NCBI RefSeq assembly: GCF_026914185.1
Contig: NC_070569.1
Span: 5,084,001 to 5,148,000 of the forward strand
Length of the DNA: 64,000 nt
DNA from: Puccinia triticina
Lineage: Eukaryota; Basidiomycota; Pucciniomycetes; Pucciniales; Pucciniaceae
Direction: 5' to 3'
The notes beneath the pieces were generated by a model. That model worked only from the letters and a program-made list of their open reading frames with translations. It was not told the DNA's origin and did no database searches. Numbering within the stretch: position 1 is the stretch's first letter; every line of letters starts with the position of its first letter. This document shows positions 1-11,454 of this stretch, piece by piece. The position numbers and the translations under genes were made by a program.

Positions 1-560
1 CAAAGAAATACCACACACCATTTTTGGTGGGCACACCCATGCACTCCAACAAATTGGAGTGCCCACCCATGCACACCAAAATATTGGAGTGCACACCAAA
101 AAAAATTGGAGTGCACACTCATGCACTCCAAAAGGTTGAAGGGCACACTCACACTCAATCAAAAACCTTAATTTTGATTCCATGTGTTTGCAATCCGAAA
201 ACCATGGTCTGTGCACCCACACACTGGATGACTTCCCGTCGTCATTTAGAGAGCTCTAGATGCCCCTCTAAATCCTGAATTAAGACACCTATCAAAAACT
301 CAATCAGTGCACATGAAATTAATGAACTGTAGGGTTAGGAAAACATTCCCTTTTTTGTCAAAAATTAAGAATTTGGGTGTGTAAATTGAGATCTGGGAGG
401 CTCCCAGGACCCAGACTCGATGGGAAGTCCTCCACTATCTGATTGGTTATTGCATTTCTTGTTATTCATTTCCCATCACTGCAATTTTCTAGCAGAATTG
501 GAGTGCACATTCTTTGACTCCAACCTTTTAGGAGTGCACCATATATAAAAGCAAGCAGAA
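1..560. repeat. Degenerate GGAGTGCACAC repeat tract
   Basis: The motif TTGGAGTGCACACC and variants (GGAGTGCCCACC, GGAGTGCACTC, GCACTCCAAA) recur in both orientations through the first 220 bases, then near 500-540. Similar GTGCACACCAAAA units return at 935-1015, flanking the element at 708-921. No open coding region is recognisable. It looks like a decayed tandem or palindromic array, perhaps the inside of a larger inverted-repeat element cut by the window edge. Confidence 0.5.
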
Positions 561-707
561 CCAAATTGCATACATATCAAGAAAAATAGAAAGTGTTTTG
601 ATTGCTTATAAAGGAAAAGAAAACAAAAACAGCATTATTTCACATCCAAATATGATTGTTTGTTGACTATGTTATTGTGTAAAGACAAATGAATACGCTA
701 CCTGATC

Positions 708-921
708 TAGAGATGGCCATTGGCACCCGCTGGCGGGTACCTGCCACTCTTTAGCAGGTAGCTATCTGCCCCTACAGGCAACCATTGCAGGTGCAAAGCT
801 ATATTCTTGACTTTTTACCAAAATTGAACACCCCAAGCCTGCTGGCTGGCACTTCCCAAGGCATGAAGTACCTGCTGAAGAGTTGCAGGTACCCGCCCGC
901 GGGTGCCAATGGCCACCTCTA
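708..921. mobile_element. hAT-like MITE with 8-bp target duplication
   Basis: The ends form inverted repeats starting TAGAG(A/G)TGGCCATTGG, continuing into CACCCGC and a GGGTACCTGC block. Flanking 8-bp direct repeats ACCTGATC lie at 700-707 and 922-929. An 8-bp duplication and TAGAG-type termini are the hAT superfamily signature. The 214-bp body has no transposase, so it is non-autonomous. A partner transposase is not seen here, apart from the hAT remnant near 33.7 kb, which need not be related. Confidence 0.75.
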
Positions 922-1170
922 ACCTGATCAGGTAGTGCATCAGTGTGCACACCATGGTTTTTGGAATACATGAACACTAATGCACACCAAAAAGTATTTC
1001 TTTGGTGTGCATACAGGTTGACCCTTAAACAATGTTTTGAGAATCCAGCAAGCTGTCCCAAATTGTGTGCTTCTGAGCAAGCAAAACAACTCCCTCATAC
1101 CTTAAAATGGCCTCTCAAGTTTTGTGGATTTCTGTTTTGAACCCTACTTTTGGAAATTTGCCAATGTTTA

Positions 1171-1327
1171 TGGTGTTTGAAATTGCATAAGATTTTTTTA
1201 CATAAAATCATAAACTGAAATTTTGGCTGGAAGATGTCACTTTAAGTTTTGTGCACACTGACATCTCCCAGCCAAAATTGGCTTTATGATTTTATGTAAA
1301 CTGTGACATATGCAATTTTGAACACCA
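1171..1327. mobile_element. TA-target MITE, TGGTGTT family (copy 1)
   Basis: A 157-bp fold-back element flanked by TA on both sides (1169-1170, 1328-1329). The termini are TGGTGTTTGAAATTGCATA and its inverse, and the arms contain CTGGGAGATGTCA around a short loop. A second copy in opposite orientation lies at 61266-61432. TA duplications and short hairpins fit Tc1/mariner (Stowaway-like) derivatives. Confidence 0.7.
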
Positions 1328-1335
1328 TAGTTAAA

Positions 1336-1572
1336 GGGTTGGGCTTTAGGCACACCAAAAAAGGTGTGAACTGCGGACCACTCCAAGATTGCTGGTTTTG
1401 GCGTGGCAGGGTGTTCACTCCATACCAGCCTGGAGTGCCGCATTGGGCACTCCAAATGGGGGCTGGTTTTGGAGTGAACAATCCTCCACTCCAAAAATCT
1501 TGGGGTGGTCCGCAGTTCACACCTTTTTTGGTGTGCATCCGGCATTTTTTTGGCGTGCCTAAAGCCCAACCC
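1336..1572. mobile_element. Near-perfect hairpin MITE, 8-bp duplication
   Basis: The 237-bp element has termini GGGTTGGGCTTTAGGCAC and their inverse, flanked by the 8-bp direct repeat TAGTTAAA (1328-1335, 1573-1580). Complementarity continues inward through AAAGGTGTGAACTGCGGACC and CACTCCAA blocks, so almost the whole element can fold on itself. The target duplication starts at the TA of the preceding MITE, so it landed exactly at that element's edge. The 8-bp duplication suggests hAT, but the termini are not a classical hAT sequence. Confidence 0.75.
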
Positions 1573-1618
1573 TAGTTAAACCTGTTTTTTTTTTTCTAGT
1601 TATCAATGCCTACAGTTA

Positions 1619-1971
1619 TGGTGTTCAAAGTGGAAATTATAAAATTTTCAATACATAAAATCATTAAGGCCCCGTTTGGCTGCCGCGTTATACGTCATAA
1701 ATGGTTGAATTTATGACACGCAACCCCCGGGGGCTTCAAAGTTTTGGTGGCAATGGGGGGCAAACTTTGGGTCGCGGCATCATAAATTCAACAATTGATG
1801 ACATATAACGCGGCAGCCAAACGGGGCCTAAACTTTCAAGTGATGATTTCATATGTACCATTCTAGAAATATTGCTCTAATTTGAGTGCTTGGGTGGAAC
1901 ATATTTTTTTCAGCTTAGAATTTTATGATTTTATGGTGTTATGATTTTATGCAAGACAACTTTGAACACCC
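1619..1971. mobile_element. TA-target MITE (copy 2), interrupted by another MITE
   Basis: The outer ends are TGGTGTTCAAAG and CTTTGAACACCC, flanked by TA. Without the insertion at 1668-1828 it is closely similar to the copy at 54843-55039, sharing the ATGATTTCATATGTACCATT core and the GAATTTTATGATTTTATGG arm. That uninterrupted copy serves as the empty site for the nested insertion. A reverse-oriented copy is at 33246-33442. Confidence 0.75.
1668..1828. mobile_element. PIF/Harbinger-like MITE nested in another MITE
   Basis: A 161-bp element with about 24-bp terminal inverted repeats beginning GGCCCCGTTTGGCTGCCGCG. It is flanked by TAA on both sides (1665-1667, 1829-1831). The GGCCCCGTTTGG-type end with a 3-bp TAA duplication is typical of Tourist/Harbinger derivatives. 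No coding capacity. Confidence 0.75.
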
Positions 1972-1973
1972 TA

Positions 1974-2400
1974 AGTGTAGACCTCAACTGTGAAGGGCTT
2001 GAGGAATCAACAAGCTTGGATTACTAAAACACACAAACTTAGATCAACCACAGATACAAATGGACAGGCAGATATGAATACAATACATACACACGTCAAC
2101 ATTATATGAAGAGGGATAAAGAAAGAAATAATTTGGGAAGGGAAGAGAAAGTGATGCCTATCTGCATAATGTATCAGGTTGAAAACGGCCGACCAACCAT
2201 GCCAATACTGTAAATCTACATATAAACTGAAGAGGGCCTTGACACCCAAAAAAGAAAGCCCACATTTGTTTCTCTATAATTATTCAGATGAATATAAAAG
2301 CACACGAGATAGATGGGATTTTGATTCCTGAATGGTTGTTATAAAAATTCAGTATTTATCGGAGCAAGCAGGTGCCGAGGTTTTTTTTTATTGGAGCTGA
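1974..2400. other. Intergenic, no feature seen
   Basis: AT-rich sequence downstream of the kinase gene (which is read leftward and ends at 2401). It must hold that gene's 3' UTR and polyadenylation signals, but none can be placed with confidence. Confidence 0.4.
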
Positions 2401-5400
2401 TCAACAATTCTTGAAGAACGGTTGGGCGATCACGAATTCAAGTTTCTCGACGATGCCGATGGTGACAAGCCGGTCGTCGTCGGCATCATCATCAGCGTCG
2501 GTGTCCTCGGGATCCTCGTCCTCCTCGTCGCCGTCGGGCTCGGGATCGCTGAACACTTCTTCTTCGACCGAAACGCTCGGCCCAGCTTTTGCTTTATTGT
2601 TCATATCCGCGCCCAATCGGGTTGCACGTGGATTGGTTCGGATGGAGATCAGGCCCAGTTTGCTGCGCTCGATTTGGCTTGGGATCTTTGCACGATGAGC
2701 CTGAAAGGGAGGGCGAGACTCATTGATAGCCATGGTGTTGTTGATGCTCTTGGACTTCTGTGAGACTAGCAAACCATCTGGTGCGCTTGTCTCTTCATCT
2801 CCACTGAGTTCCCGACCCTCCAGTTCCGGCTCCTGGGGGTCTTGGCGATAAGAGCGTTGGTTTCTGGGCTGATGAAAAGAGTGTGCTTTGAGCTTCGAGC
2901 GACGATGAGAAGGTTGATGACTTCGGAAACGGAGGACCTCAGTTTCAGATTCGGTATGCCAGGCTTCCAAGGCGTCCATTTGTTTCATGACATCCAATCC
3001 TCTTGCGCCGTCGAGTGCCAGATGCTGAGAAGCCGACCCGACTGGCCGGGGAGGAATCTTATGACTCGCCGACGTGTGTGACGACCATCCACGCCGGATG
3101 GCCGGTCGCTTACTGGGTGAGACGATTTTCATGGGGGGTGCTGGGAAGTATGACTGGAGGGCAGGTGCGCTGGTAGATTGGAGCTCTCCGGATCCTTCGG
3201 GTTGCTCGATCTCTCCTAGATTGTCGTAATCGATTTGTTCCAACTCATCCCAGAGCACCTGTACAGGTTCATCCCACACAAGTGCTTTTTGCCTTCGACA
3301 TAATTCTAATGGCCCCTCCTCCTCATGCTTGAGACATTCAACAATGTTCCAAGCCTGTCCTTTCTGTTTGTTCGGATTTATATCATAATGAGTGCTTTTC
3401 TTTTTGTGATAGGATTCAGACTTCAAGTATGACGTACCATCACAGCCATCTGCCTTTCAAACATCCGTATGTTGAAATCGGGATCAATTGCAAACAATTT
3501 CCGCAACTCATGTACAGTTTCTGCCCACCACTGTTGAGACGTTAGTAGTGGAAGGAAGTAATCCCGCGTAGTACGTGAGAATGGCTGCCCTATTAAAGAG
3601 GCTGGTAAAAATAGCCATCCATATGCGTATTCCCGCCAACCATTGGGGTGATGGTGAGGAAAGGCCAGAGAGTTGTCGATCGCCGCAACATGACAATGAG
3701 GACGGTGTCGATAGTCATCACTTGTTTGCTCTTGGTTCGTATCAGCATCTTGCGGTATCGTGCTGGTCGAGGGCGACGTGTTAGATGTTTTCCTATGTCG
3801 ACGATTTGTGCAACTTGGCGCATTACACACTTTAATCATGAAATTATCTAGACCTCTGTCGGTGTTTCGCATCAGATAATCCCTAAAAGTTGTGATTTGA
3901 CATACGAGTTTTAATTTTTCAGGCATTAATTTGCAAGTCATAATGTTGGTGTGGTAATAATTGTGAAATGGTACGAAAATGAAAAAAGTACAGACAGGAT
4001 AACTAGTTTTTCCATTTCGATCCGAAAGTCTTCCATTAATTCGAGCGTCCAAACCCAGTCTTTATGTTGATCTCGACAGTTACCTATAGGGGAGCCCACC
4101 CTGGGAGGAGTATCAGGACAATCCTCAACGGATTCCGAGTCTTCATCGTCTGAATCTATATCTCGATTTCTTCTATGGCCACAGAGCATCCGGAAGAAAC
4201 TGAATCTCCTAGGCTTTTTTCTGATGTTGTCGGACTGATCCTGAGTGACGGGAAGCCCTGGCCAAGGATGATTTTTCAAAAAGATTGAGGCATCTAGAAA
4301 AAAAGGTGCATCAGATGACATGATTTTCGGTCAAGAAAGAAAGACAACAAGAGTAGAAAATCACACCTTGAAAGCCCTGACAGAACAACTGGAAGCTCCC
4401 TGGTTTTGCAGGTAGTTCTGGTTTACGTAGGTCCAACCATGAGTAAAAAAATGTAGGTGAACTGATTGAGATGACTTCAGTTCTCGGTACTACGAAAGTC
4501 TTCAATCTTCTATCTAACAATGATGCTGCTGCCTAGAAAGCCAGAAAAAAGGTATCATCAATTATCAACTTCAACCACTCGTATTTTCTGGATGGAATAC
4601 ATCTAAGGAACACGTGCTGTTATTATTTGATCTTCAAAAAGTGATTTCTCGTTACCTCGCTCAGATACGAAAGATTTGGTATTAAACTTTAGACGAAAAG
4701 GGGGCAAAGGAAAAAAAAAAAACAAGATGAGATAATATTCGGCAAATTGAGAATGAATTCAACCAATCAGCATGGTTCACAGTGGGCTATATTTTGGCAC
4801 CGGTGTTTGAGCATTTGCTAAGAGTCCGCTGACTCACGAACACCCCATGAGAGCCACTTATTTTGATGAATTTCTTTTATGACAACATTCCACTCACCAA
4901 CCTCGACCAAAGCCGCCGATGAGTGGGGCCAAGAAGACGCGGTGGGCCCACTTGGTCCATTTGGGGTTCATCGCTCCATCTAAAATGGAAGATAATCAGA
5001 AAGACGCACAGGTAATCAATAAGCAGCAATGTACCACGTTGTTTTTTTAGAATTTGATACGGGGGTGATTTGACTCAACAAGGTTCTTCATCCTTTGGTT
5101 TGAATATTCCCACGATCTCTGTCTTCTCGGAACTGTTGTCTGGAGGGGTTTGTTTGGGGTAACCAGAGGAGGATTGATTGGTATAATCTCGGCAGAAGTA
5201 GCTCCCCGAGCTACCAGAGTGGTTCAATTTTGGAAGAAGAGGTTTTTCTGGATTGCTGATCGAGCGCTTAAGGCTATTGACGATCGATAAGAATTCCTGA
5301 TGGGTGGTAGGGGCTAGATGGTCGAGCGTTCGTGACTGGGATGGGTTGACTTTGGCTTGGTGGCTGGTGTTGGTTGGTTGAGCTTCATGAGGGACGAAGA

Positions 5401-5671
5401 CTGTTTCGATGACTGGGATGGGTCTTTGGACGATTTCTGCTCGTATCCTTTTTTTGAGCTTTCTGTTCGAGAGTCGGGCCGATGGTTTGATCGAGCTGAT
5501 AGTATGAGTATTAGGAGATTTGTGGGCTGGAGTGTGCCGGTCGGTGTTGCTGGTTGGTAATGATGACTTGATCTTAGTCAAGAGCGATCTAGATGAGTCG
5601 ATGGTCAGTTTGTGTCGGCTGAGATTGCTCTCCTTCGCATCATTCTTCTTCAGTAGTCCTTCGCGTTCCAT
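2401..5671 (-). CDS. LSB6: Type II phosphatidylinositol 4-kinase
   Basis: It phosphorylates phosphatidylinositol at the 4 position on Golgi, endosomal or vacuolar membranes (family knowledge for PI4K type II/LSB6). Seven exons join in frame with GT-AG introns: 5671-5080, 4979-4898, 4686-4656 (31 nt), 4532-4367, 4293-3996, 3882-3438 and 3363-2401, giving 858 codons. Motifs seen: the glycine-rich loop SGSSGSYF and FKPKDEEPYG (the latter completed across intron 1), MNPKWTKWAHR, LIPNLSYLSE, FLKNHPWPG, catalytic DYLMRNTDRGLDNFMIK near residue 390, metal-binding AIDNSLAFP near 460, and WNIVECLK across the last intron. The kinase core spans roughly 150-600. The N-terminus is Ser/Thr-rich, and about 240 C-terminal residues are low-complexity and strongly acidic. 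The family and exon joins are secure; the exact ATG is the first in the N-terminal exon. Confidence 0.93.
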
Positions 5672-6134
5672 CGCCTCTTCTTAATTGCTAGCAGCGTCTC
5701 TGTGGTTCTTGGTCATCTTACTTCCTTCCATCCACGCCCTCGTGGGCCTATACCTGTCAGAGGCCTGTCACTGAAAGCCGAGGCACCTGTCACGAACATG
5801 AATAACATACTTCACCCAACCTTAAAGCTATGGTACAGGCCAGTTGGTTTTCACGCCATCTTGCCCAGCAAAAGCGCATCTCAGACTCCAACGGTCCGGG
5901 GGTGGATTCACCGCCCAACTTAACTAAGTCCCTCCCGCCTCTGCCACCTTCGGACTTCGTTAAGTCTGGTCAGCCACCAACCGAGCGGAGGTACATATGT
6001 ATTATGTATGTCAGAGCCAGAGCAAGAGTTTCAGAAACTGCTGACCCTTCGGCCAGGCCGCCAGTGCCTCCGGTGGACCCTTGGATGAGGAATACACCTT
6101 GATGGGTGTGACAAAGGGAGTAGATCATTATATG
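5672..6134. other. Upstream region of LSB6 and left flank of Copia 1
   Basis: About 460 bases between the LSB6 start and the first LTR. It should hold the LSB6 promoter. C-rich short motifs and a small hairpin with CTTAACTAAGTCC (near 5920) and GACTTCGTTAAGTC (near 5950) are visible. The sequence ends in TATG, the target duplication of Copia 1. Confidence 0.4.
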
Positions 6135-6461
6135 TATAGAAAGCTCAGAGGAATCTGTACAGTGACAGCCTTTGAGTAAGCTAACCACGCGCGTAACCGT
6201 CTCCAATCTCGATATATTGCATGATAGAACTAACCTGTACAGTGACAGCCTTTGAGTAAGCTAACCACGCGCGTAACCGTCTCCAATCTCGATGAGGAGA
6301 GAGAAGGGAGCCGGGGCGCGTGGCTATCTATACCGGTACACAATAGATAGGGTTATGTGTACCGGTATCACAAGGTTAGGTCTAGTGCAGCTATATACAT
6401 GATGAGTAGTATGTATATAGATATGAAACGCATAATCTTGTCTAACACTCTAACACTAACA
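6135..6461 (-). repeat. 3' LTR of Copia 1
   Basis: It contains a 58-base direct duplication (6156-6213 and 6236-6293; both begin TGTACAGTGACAGCC), present in both LTRs, so it predates the insertion. The two LTRs differ at only a few positions in the stretches compared (for example AGCCTTTG/AGCTTTTG and CCGTCTCC/CCTTCTCC). Confidence 0.9.
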
Positions 6462-6508
6462 CCCCCTCCCAAGATTATGCCGATCAGCCGGTTGGATTGA
6501 GTTTGCGT

Positions 6509-7312
6509 TATGGACTCCTGTCGGGTCTGAGCCGTGGCAGTCGGTTGAGGGGATGGTGCTGAGTGCTGCCCTCGTCGGTGGTCCTGCGAAAATATCGGGA
6601 ATAGTCGAACAGAAGTGATAGCGGTTGGGGGGGGGGATTTGTTTGAGAGGGAACGAGGGGATGGAATACCCTCGGCGGTTTGGTTGGATGGAAAAACTCA
6701 GAAAAGAAACTCAGAGGGAAGCCGGCGCGGTCGTCGGAAACTCGGATAGTGCTCAAAAGAAATAAACTCAGGAAGCTCAGGTACTCAAAACTCAAAAAAA
6801 AAAAAAAGATACGGAGATGGATCGACACGATCCGGGATCAATAAACTCTTAAAACTGTGATGATATCTTTCTGGGGGGAAGAGAGTACCATGCCGACCCC
6901 TCCTCTAAGTTCGGCTGAACTTAGATTCAGAGTCGGTGACAGTCCATGCGACAGGCTGCGCGACAGGCCCTCGTGCCCGCCGCGCGCGCGCTACAACCCG
7001 GGAAGAGAGAAACAGAGGCCGCAACACAGAAGGAAACACCACCACACAACAAAACAAAGAAGACAGACACAACAAACAAACAAAAACTAAAAACCAAAAC
7101 CAACCCGACTCCTGCACTCCCATCCAACGCGCGCAAAAGAGAAACAGCAAAGAAAAGAAAAAGAACAAGAAAGAAACCGGAACAGAAAACATTTCAAACA
7201 TTGTAAATAGTGAGAGGAAAAAAAAAAGAAAGGGGAGGGGCGAGGCTTGATGAAACCGGATATCTGAATTATTTCTTGTCTGATGCGGGCCTCCACCGAG
7301 TTGTCCACCACA
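6509..7312 (-). repeat. 3' LTR of Gypsy 1
   Basis: It includes a G run, an A-rich tract near 6792 and an A/C-rich purine-biased stretch from 7010 to 7230 that yields spurious long open frames on both strands. It has a 12-base tandem duplication around 6950-6970 absent from the other LTR. Confidence 0.9.
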
Positions 7313-7491
7313 TCCACCCACCATTTGCAGACTGTCCCTAGTCTGCTCCTGGCGCCGCGTCCACCTAAGAAAGGAAAAACCAGAAGGGCAGGAACAAAAA
7401 GAGGGTCCTTGGGGCTCACATGTGTGGCAAATTGTGATGTTTTTTGACAAAAGGCGGTAGAAGTACCCGAGGTGCACACTTATGGTAGGAC

Positions 7492-10400
7492 TTACTTCTG
7501 CTCTCTCAAGCCTCCACGGGACCGATATTCCTTGACTTGATCCGCTGCGAAGCGCCGCTTGAGCTCGGTGCCGTCCAATTCAGCCAGAACATAGGATCCA
7601 CCGTCGACTTGCTTCACCACACGATAGGGCCCGTTCCACCTATTAGCGAACAACTGGCCCCATTGAGTCTCCAGTGAGCGGTTATAGGCCATTACCATCT
7701 CGCCCGGCACGAGCGCGTCGCGAAGCCGGTCAGAGCGCTTATCCGTCCAGTATCTGACCGAGTCATTTCGCGCCTCCATCATCCTACGATAGGCGATGCC
7801 GCGAGTCTCTTCACTACGCTCGAGCTGACGTGATCTAGCCGCCAGGAGGTCCGCCGTCGTGCGCACCGATTCCCAATCGACGCCGAGGTACGACTCCATT
7901 TCCAAGTCGATTGGCAAGACTGCCCGCTGCCCAAAGACTAACTCGTACGGAGAATACCCAGTCGTCCGCTTGGTTGAAATCCTATCCGCAAAAAGAACCA
8001 GTGGGCGAAACTTGCGGCAATTCTTGCCACTTTCGCCTGCTAATTTCACCAGCGCCGCCTTCAACGAGGCGTGTCCACGCTCCACCATGCCCTGACCCTC
8101 AGGGTAATAAGGGGTTGACACACGATGCTGCCCGGGTAACGTGCGCAGCATCTCCGCTAGCGCACCTCAAAACTCTGAGCCACCGTCCGTTGAATAAGCG
8201 TGGGCGGGTCCATATCGCATAGTCCAATGCTCCTGCAGAAAGGAAGCCACCGCCTCGGATGTGAGATTGTTGATGATCTTGGCCTCGACCCAGCCAGAGA
8301 AATCGTCTCTAGCCACTATGAGATATTTCGCTCCACCCGCTTTCAGGTGGACCGCGTCCATAGAGACGCGGCCAAAAACTGTGGACTCCCCGGTTGGGTA
8401 CCGCAACTCCTGGGGCCGACGCAAATCGCGCCGCTGACACGCGTCGCAACTCTGACACCAACGCGTGACTGCCTGCTTCAAAGATGGCCACCAGAACCGC
8501 TCCGACACCCGCCTATACGTCTCCGCCACGCCACGATGCCCAAGGTCCTCGTGAAGCTGTTGGAGAATCGAGTCCTGCTTGCCTGGGATGGTGACAACAA
8601 TACGAGATAAAGGGGTTCCGCGCTTCATGAGCCTACCCTCGTGCAGGAAGAACTCAACCGATTTCCGCCTTAAAGCGCGAAAGTCCTTCGCGTCCAAATC
8701 TTTCGGCCTCTCCAGCGTCGCCAAATACCTCTCTAATTCGCGCCAGTAGCCTTCTTGGTAGCCTGTGTACTCCTCTGAATGAGCCGAAAAGGTGCACACA
8801 GGTTGAATATGAGAAGCCTCTTCATCAAAATCGGAGGGCGGGTCGGATTCGTCGTCGCCTTGAGGGCGCCGCGACAAACCATCGGGCATGGTGAACGTCT
8901 TGCCGGCGCGATGCACAATGTCAAAAGAAAACAACTGGATGAACGCCACCCAGCGCGTCATGGGCGCGTTGGGCAAACTCGGGGCATTGATCATTTGAAT
9001 CAAAGACTGCGCATCCACCTGCAGCTCGAAATGCTGTCCCCACAGGACTGTCTGGAGTTTCTTCAGAATCCGCGCAACCCCACATAACTCGAGTTTCGCC
9101 TGAGAGTATCGAGTTTCGACTTCAGAGAAAAGGAGAGATTCATAGAGAGCAGGCCGGTCGAGCCCATTGGCATCCGTCTGAGTAAGAACCGCCCCCGCCG
9201 CGTGAAAACTAGAATCAACAGCAAGCTTGATTTTACCCGCCTCTGGCCCGTAGTCCACCTTCACCAGGACAATATCCTGCCCTACGATGCGCTTGAGCTC
9301 CTGGAACGCCTCTTCGCAAGCATTGGTCCATTCCCACTCGGCATCCTTCCGCGTCAGTCGCCGGAGGGGCAAGCAGATCCGAGACAAGTCCGGGATAAAG
9401 ATCCGAACGTAGACCACGACGCCCAAGAAACCTTGCACCGCTGTCGCATTGATGGGAGTCGGCCAACACGTGATCTTATTGACTTTGGTAGCCGCCATCT
9501 TCCGGCCCTCCTTGCAGACTACATGGCCGACAATCTCGAGCGCAGGAACGCAGGCCGCGAGCTTGGAAGCAGAAACTGTCAAACCCGACTCTTTGATCCT
9601 GAACAGAATACGCTCCAAAGTTTCGGCGTATTCCCATATGAACCTACGGATACCGGGGTGCCAGGATACGCGCTCGTTGTTGTAATCAGACGTCGGGCCC
9701 TTGATTCCCCCGTCGTCAATGAAAATACCGGCGTGATCTGGAATCTCGGCCTGAAGGATCCACAGCATCTGTGCCTGGTAAACGGCAACAGAGTTTGTGG
9801 CTCCTTGCGGCAACCGCGTGAGCTGGAATCGTCCCAAAGGCGTGTCAAAAGTGGTGAGGGGGCGTGAAATGGGGTCCAGAGCGCGCTCATCGTAGCCGCC
9901 CATGATATCGCCGAGCCCGTAACACGCGCGCCCCGAAAAAGACTCCACGAACTCTTCCGTAGCCGGCGGGACTCCCGCATTGCGTACAGTGACCTTGTTG
10001 AGAGGTTGTAAGTCATGAACCACCCAAAGCTTGCCGTTGCCTTTGAGGACACAGAAGACGGGGCTTGAATACGATGACGTCGACTGCTCATACAATCCGG
10101 TCCTTATACGTTCCCGAATGAGCCGAGTGTATTCCTCAAGCTTGGCCGCAGGTATTGGGATCTTCTTCTTCTGCCATGGTTCGTGCTCGACCACTGGGAT
10201 GATATATGGGAGCCCATAGGACTCCTTCAGTAGGCCTCGCTCTTCCTCATTGAAAGCAATCGACAGGTTCCGTTCGGCCAGGACGTTTTTGATCAAGTTC
10301 AGCTCGTCCGGGTAGAGCCAACCCTCTGGTCCGAAATTCACTACCGCCAATTGCTCTGCTGTGACTCGTCCTTTGGGTATGAAGGGTCCCGCCAAGGCGC

Positions 10401-11454
10401 GAGAGAGGCCACGGTATGGATCTCGAGAGAGAGGGGGTCGTCTAAGCGGTGGGTTCAGCCCTTGCGGCATTGCTTGATTGACCGGCTTGACCTTCTTGGC
10501 GACCGGCTTGTATTTTGCCGCAAACGCCAAGAACCCACCGGCCTTCCACGCATCCAGAAGTTTCAACTGTGCCCGAAATCCGAGTCCACTCTCCAACAAC
10601 AGGCTCGTCCGATGCTCCGCGCGGTCCTCGAATACCGCCTTGTCTGTCAAGGAGAAGCCAAATGGTGGTTCTTCGCTCACGTATGTGGCACACGGCAGGG
10701 TTTTCGACAAGATGGGAGCATCACGCCTCGGAGGTGCATATTGGTGGGAACTTACTTTTACCCCAAATGCCCTCCACGATGGCCCAAAGAATACCATTCC
10801 CCCTTCGCCGCGTACTTGATGGGAACATAGTTTAAGCTCGTTGCGGAGCACCACACCAAACGCCATGTCCTCCACAATAGGTAGTTTAACCTCTTCCCGG
10901 AGGCCTTTCGATTCGGACTCCCTACAGGGTAATGGAAGTTTATACTCATTGCGGAGCGACACTAGTTTAGGCTCATTGCGGAGTGGCACGAGTTTACCCT
11001 CATCGTGGAGCTCGGGAAGTTTATTCTCGATACGGAGACGAGGATTTGTCGCTGGAAGTTGCTGAGATCTGACGATAGAGACAGGCGAAGGTCGAAGGCT
11101 CACGAGAGTGGCGCGCGGTAGGGTTTTTACAACGGTAGTAGATACCCTGGAGGTGCATAAACTGGGAAGACTTACTTTTAGTCCCAGTTGCCTCCACGGA
11201 ATTTCAGTTTCCTCCTCCACTGCGCCTCTTCTGTTGTACACTTGAGATCGATAGCCGAATTGAAATTGAATTGAAATCTTGTTTTTTGCGGTTTTGATTA
11301 TCTTGAAATGTTTTTTGGGTTTTGCATTTGAATAGTTTGACGAAGGGAAACGAAGAAACACGGGCCGGTGATACTCGGAGAGATAAGTTGATCCAGCGAC
11401 AAGAGTTCGAGCATCTATATTAAAACTGCCGCTTGCCGGACCAACTCGATTCAT
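7492..11454 (-). pseudogene. Gypsy 1 pol polyprotein (RT-RNaseH-INT) with one stop
   Basis: The frame is open from the frameshift site (11454) to TAA at 7492, except for an in-frame TGA at 8167-8169, where Gypsy 2 has Gly (GSEF followed by stop instead of GSEFGG). Domains: an N-terminal extension of roughly 400 residues with repeated LRNE.KL units, RT with HDLQPLNKVTVR, RLPQGATNS and catalytic FIDDGG, RNase H with AVDSSFHAAGAVL and SQAKLELCGV, integrase zinc finger (LHEDLGHRG ... CQSCDACQ) and core DAVHLKAGG ... STDGGSEF. About 1320 codons. The stop truncates the integrase core before its catalytic Glu (YYPEGQGMVERGH). Confidence 0.88.
10675..11199 (-). repeat. Gypsy 1 internal 105-base modules (two copies in pol, two outside)
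   Basis: Copies lie at 10675-10778 and 11098-11199 in the pol N-terminal extension, with further copies at 13610-13707 (leader, before gag) and 7413-7519 (across the pol stop). Shared landmarks on the plus strand are GGCTCAC, GTGGC, CGGAGGTGCA and GGACTTACTT, then CCTCCACGG. In sense the middle reads AAGTAAGTCC, a good 5' splice-site match. Confidence 0.7.

Noticed and set aside
6905..7479. Long frames in Gypsy LTRs (Phe/Ser-rich on one strand, Lys/Thr-rich on the other)
   Set aside because: They come from purine/pyrimidine strand bias, occur in both LTR copies and on both strands, and match no protein.
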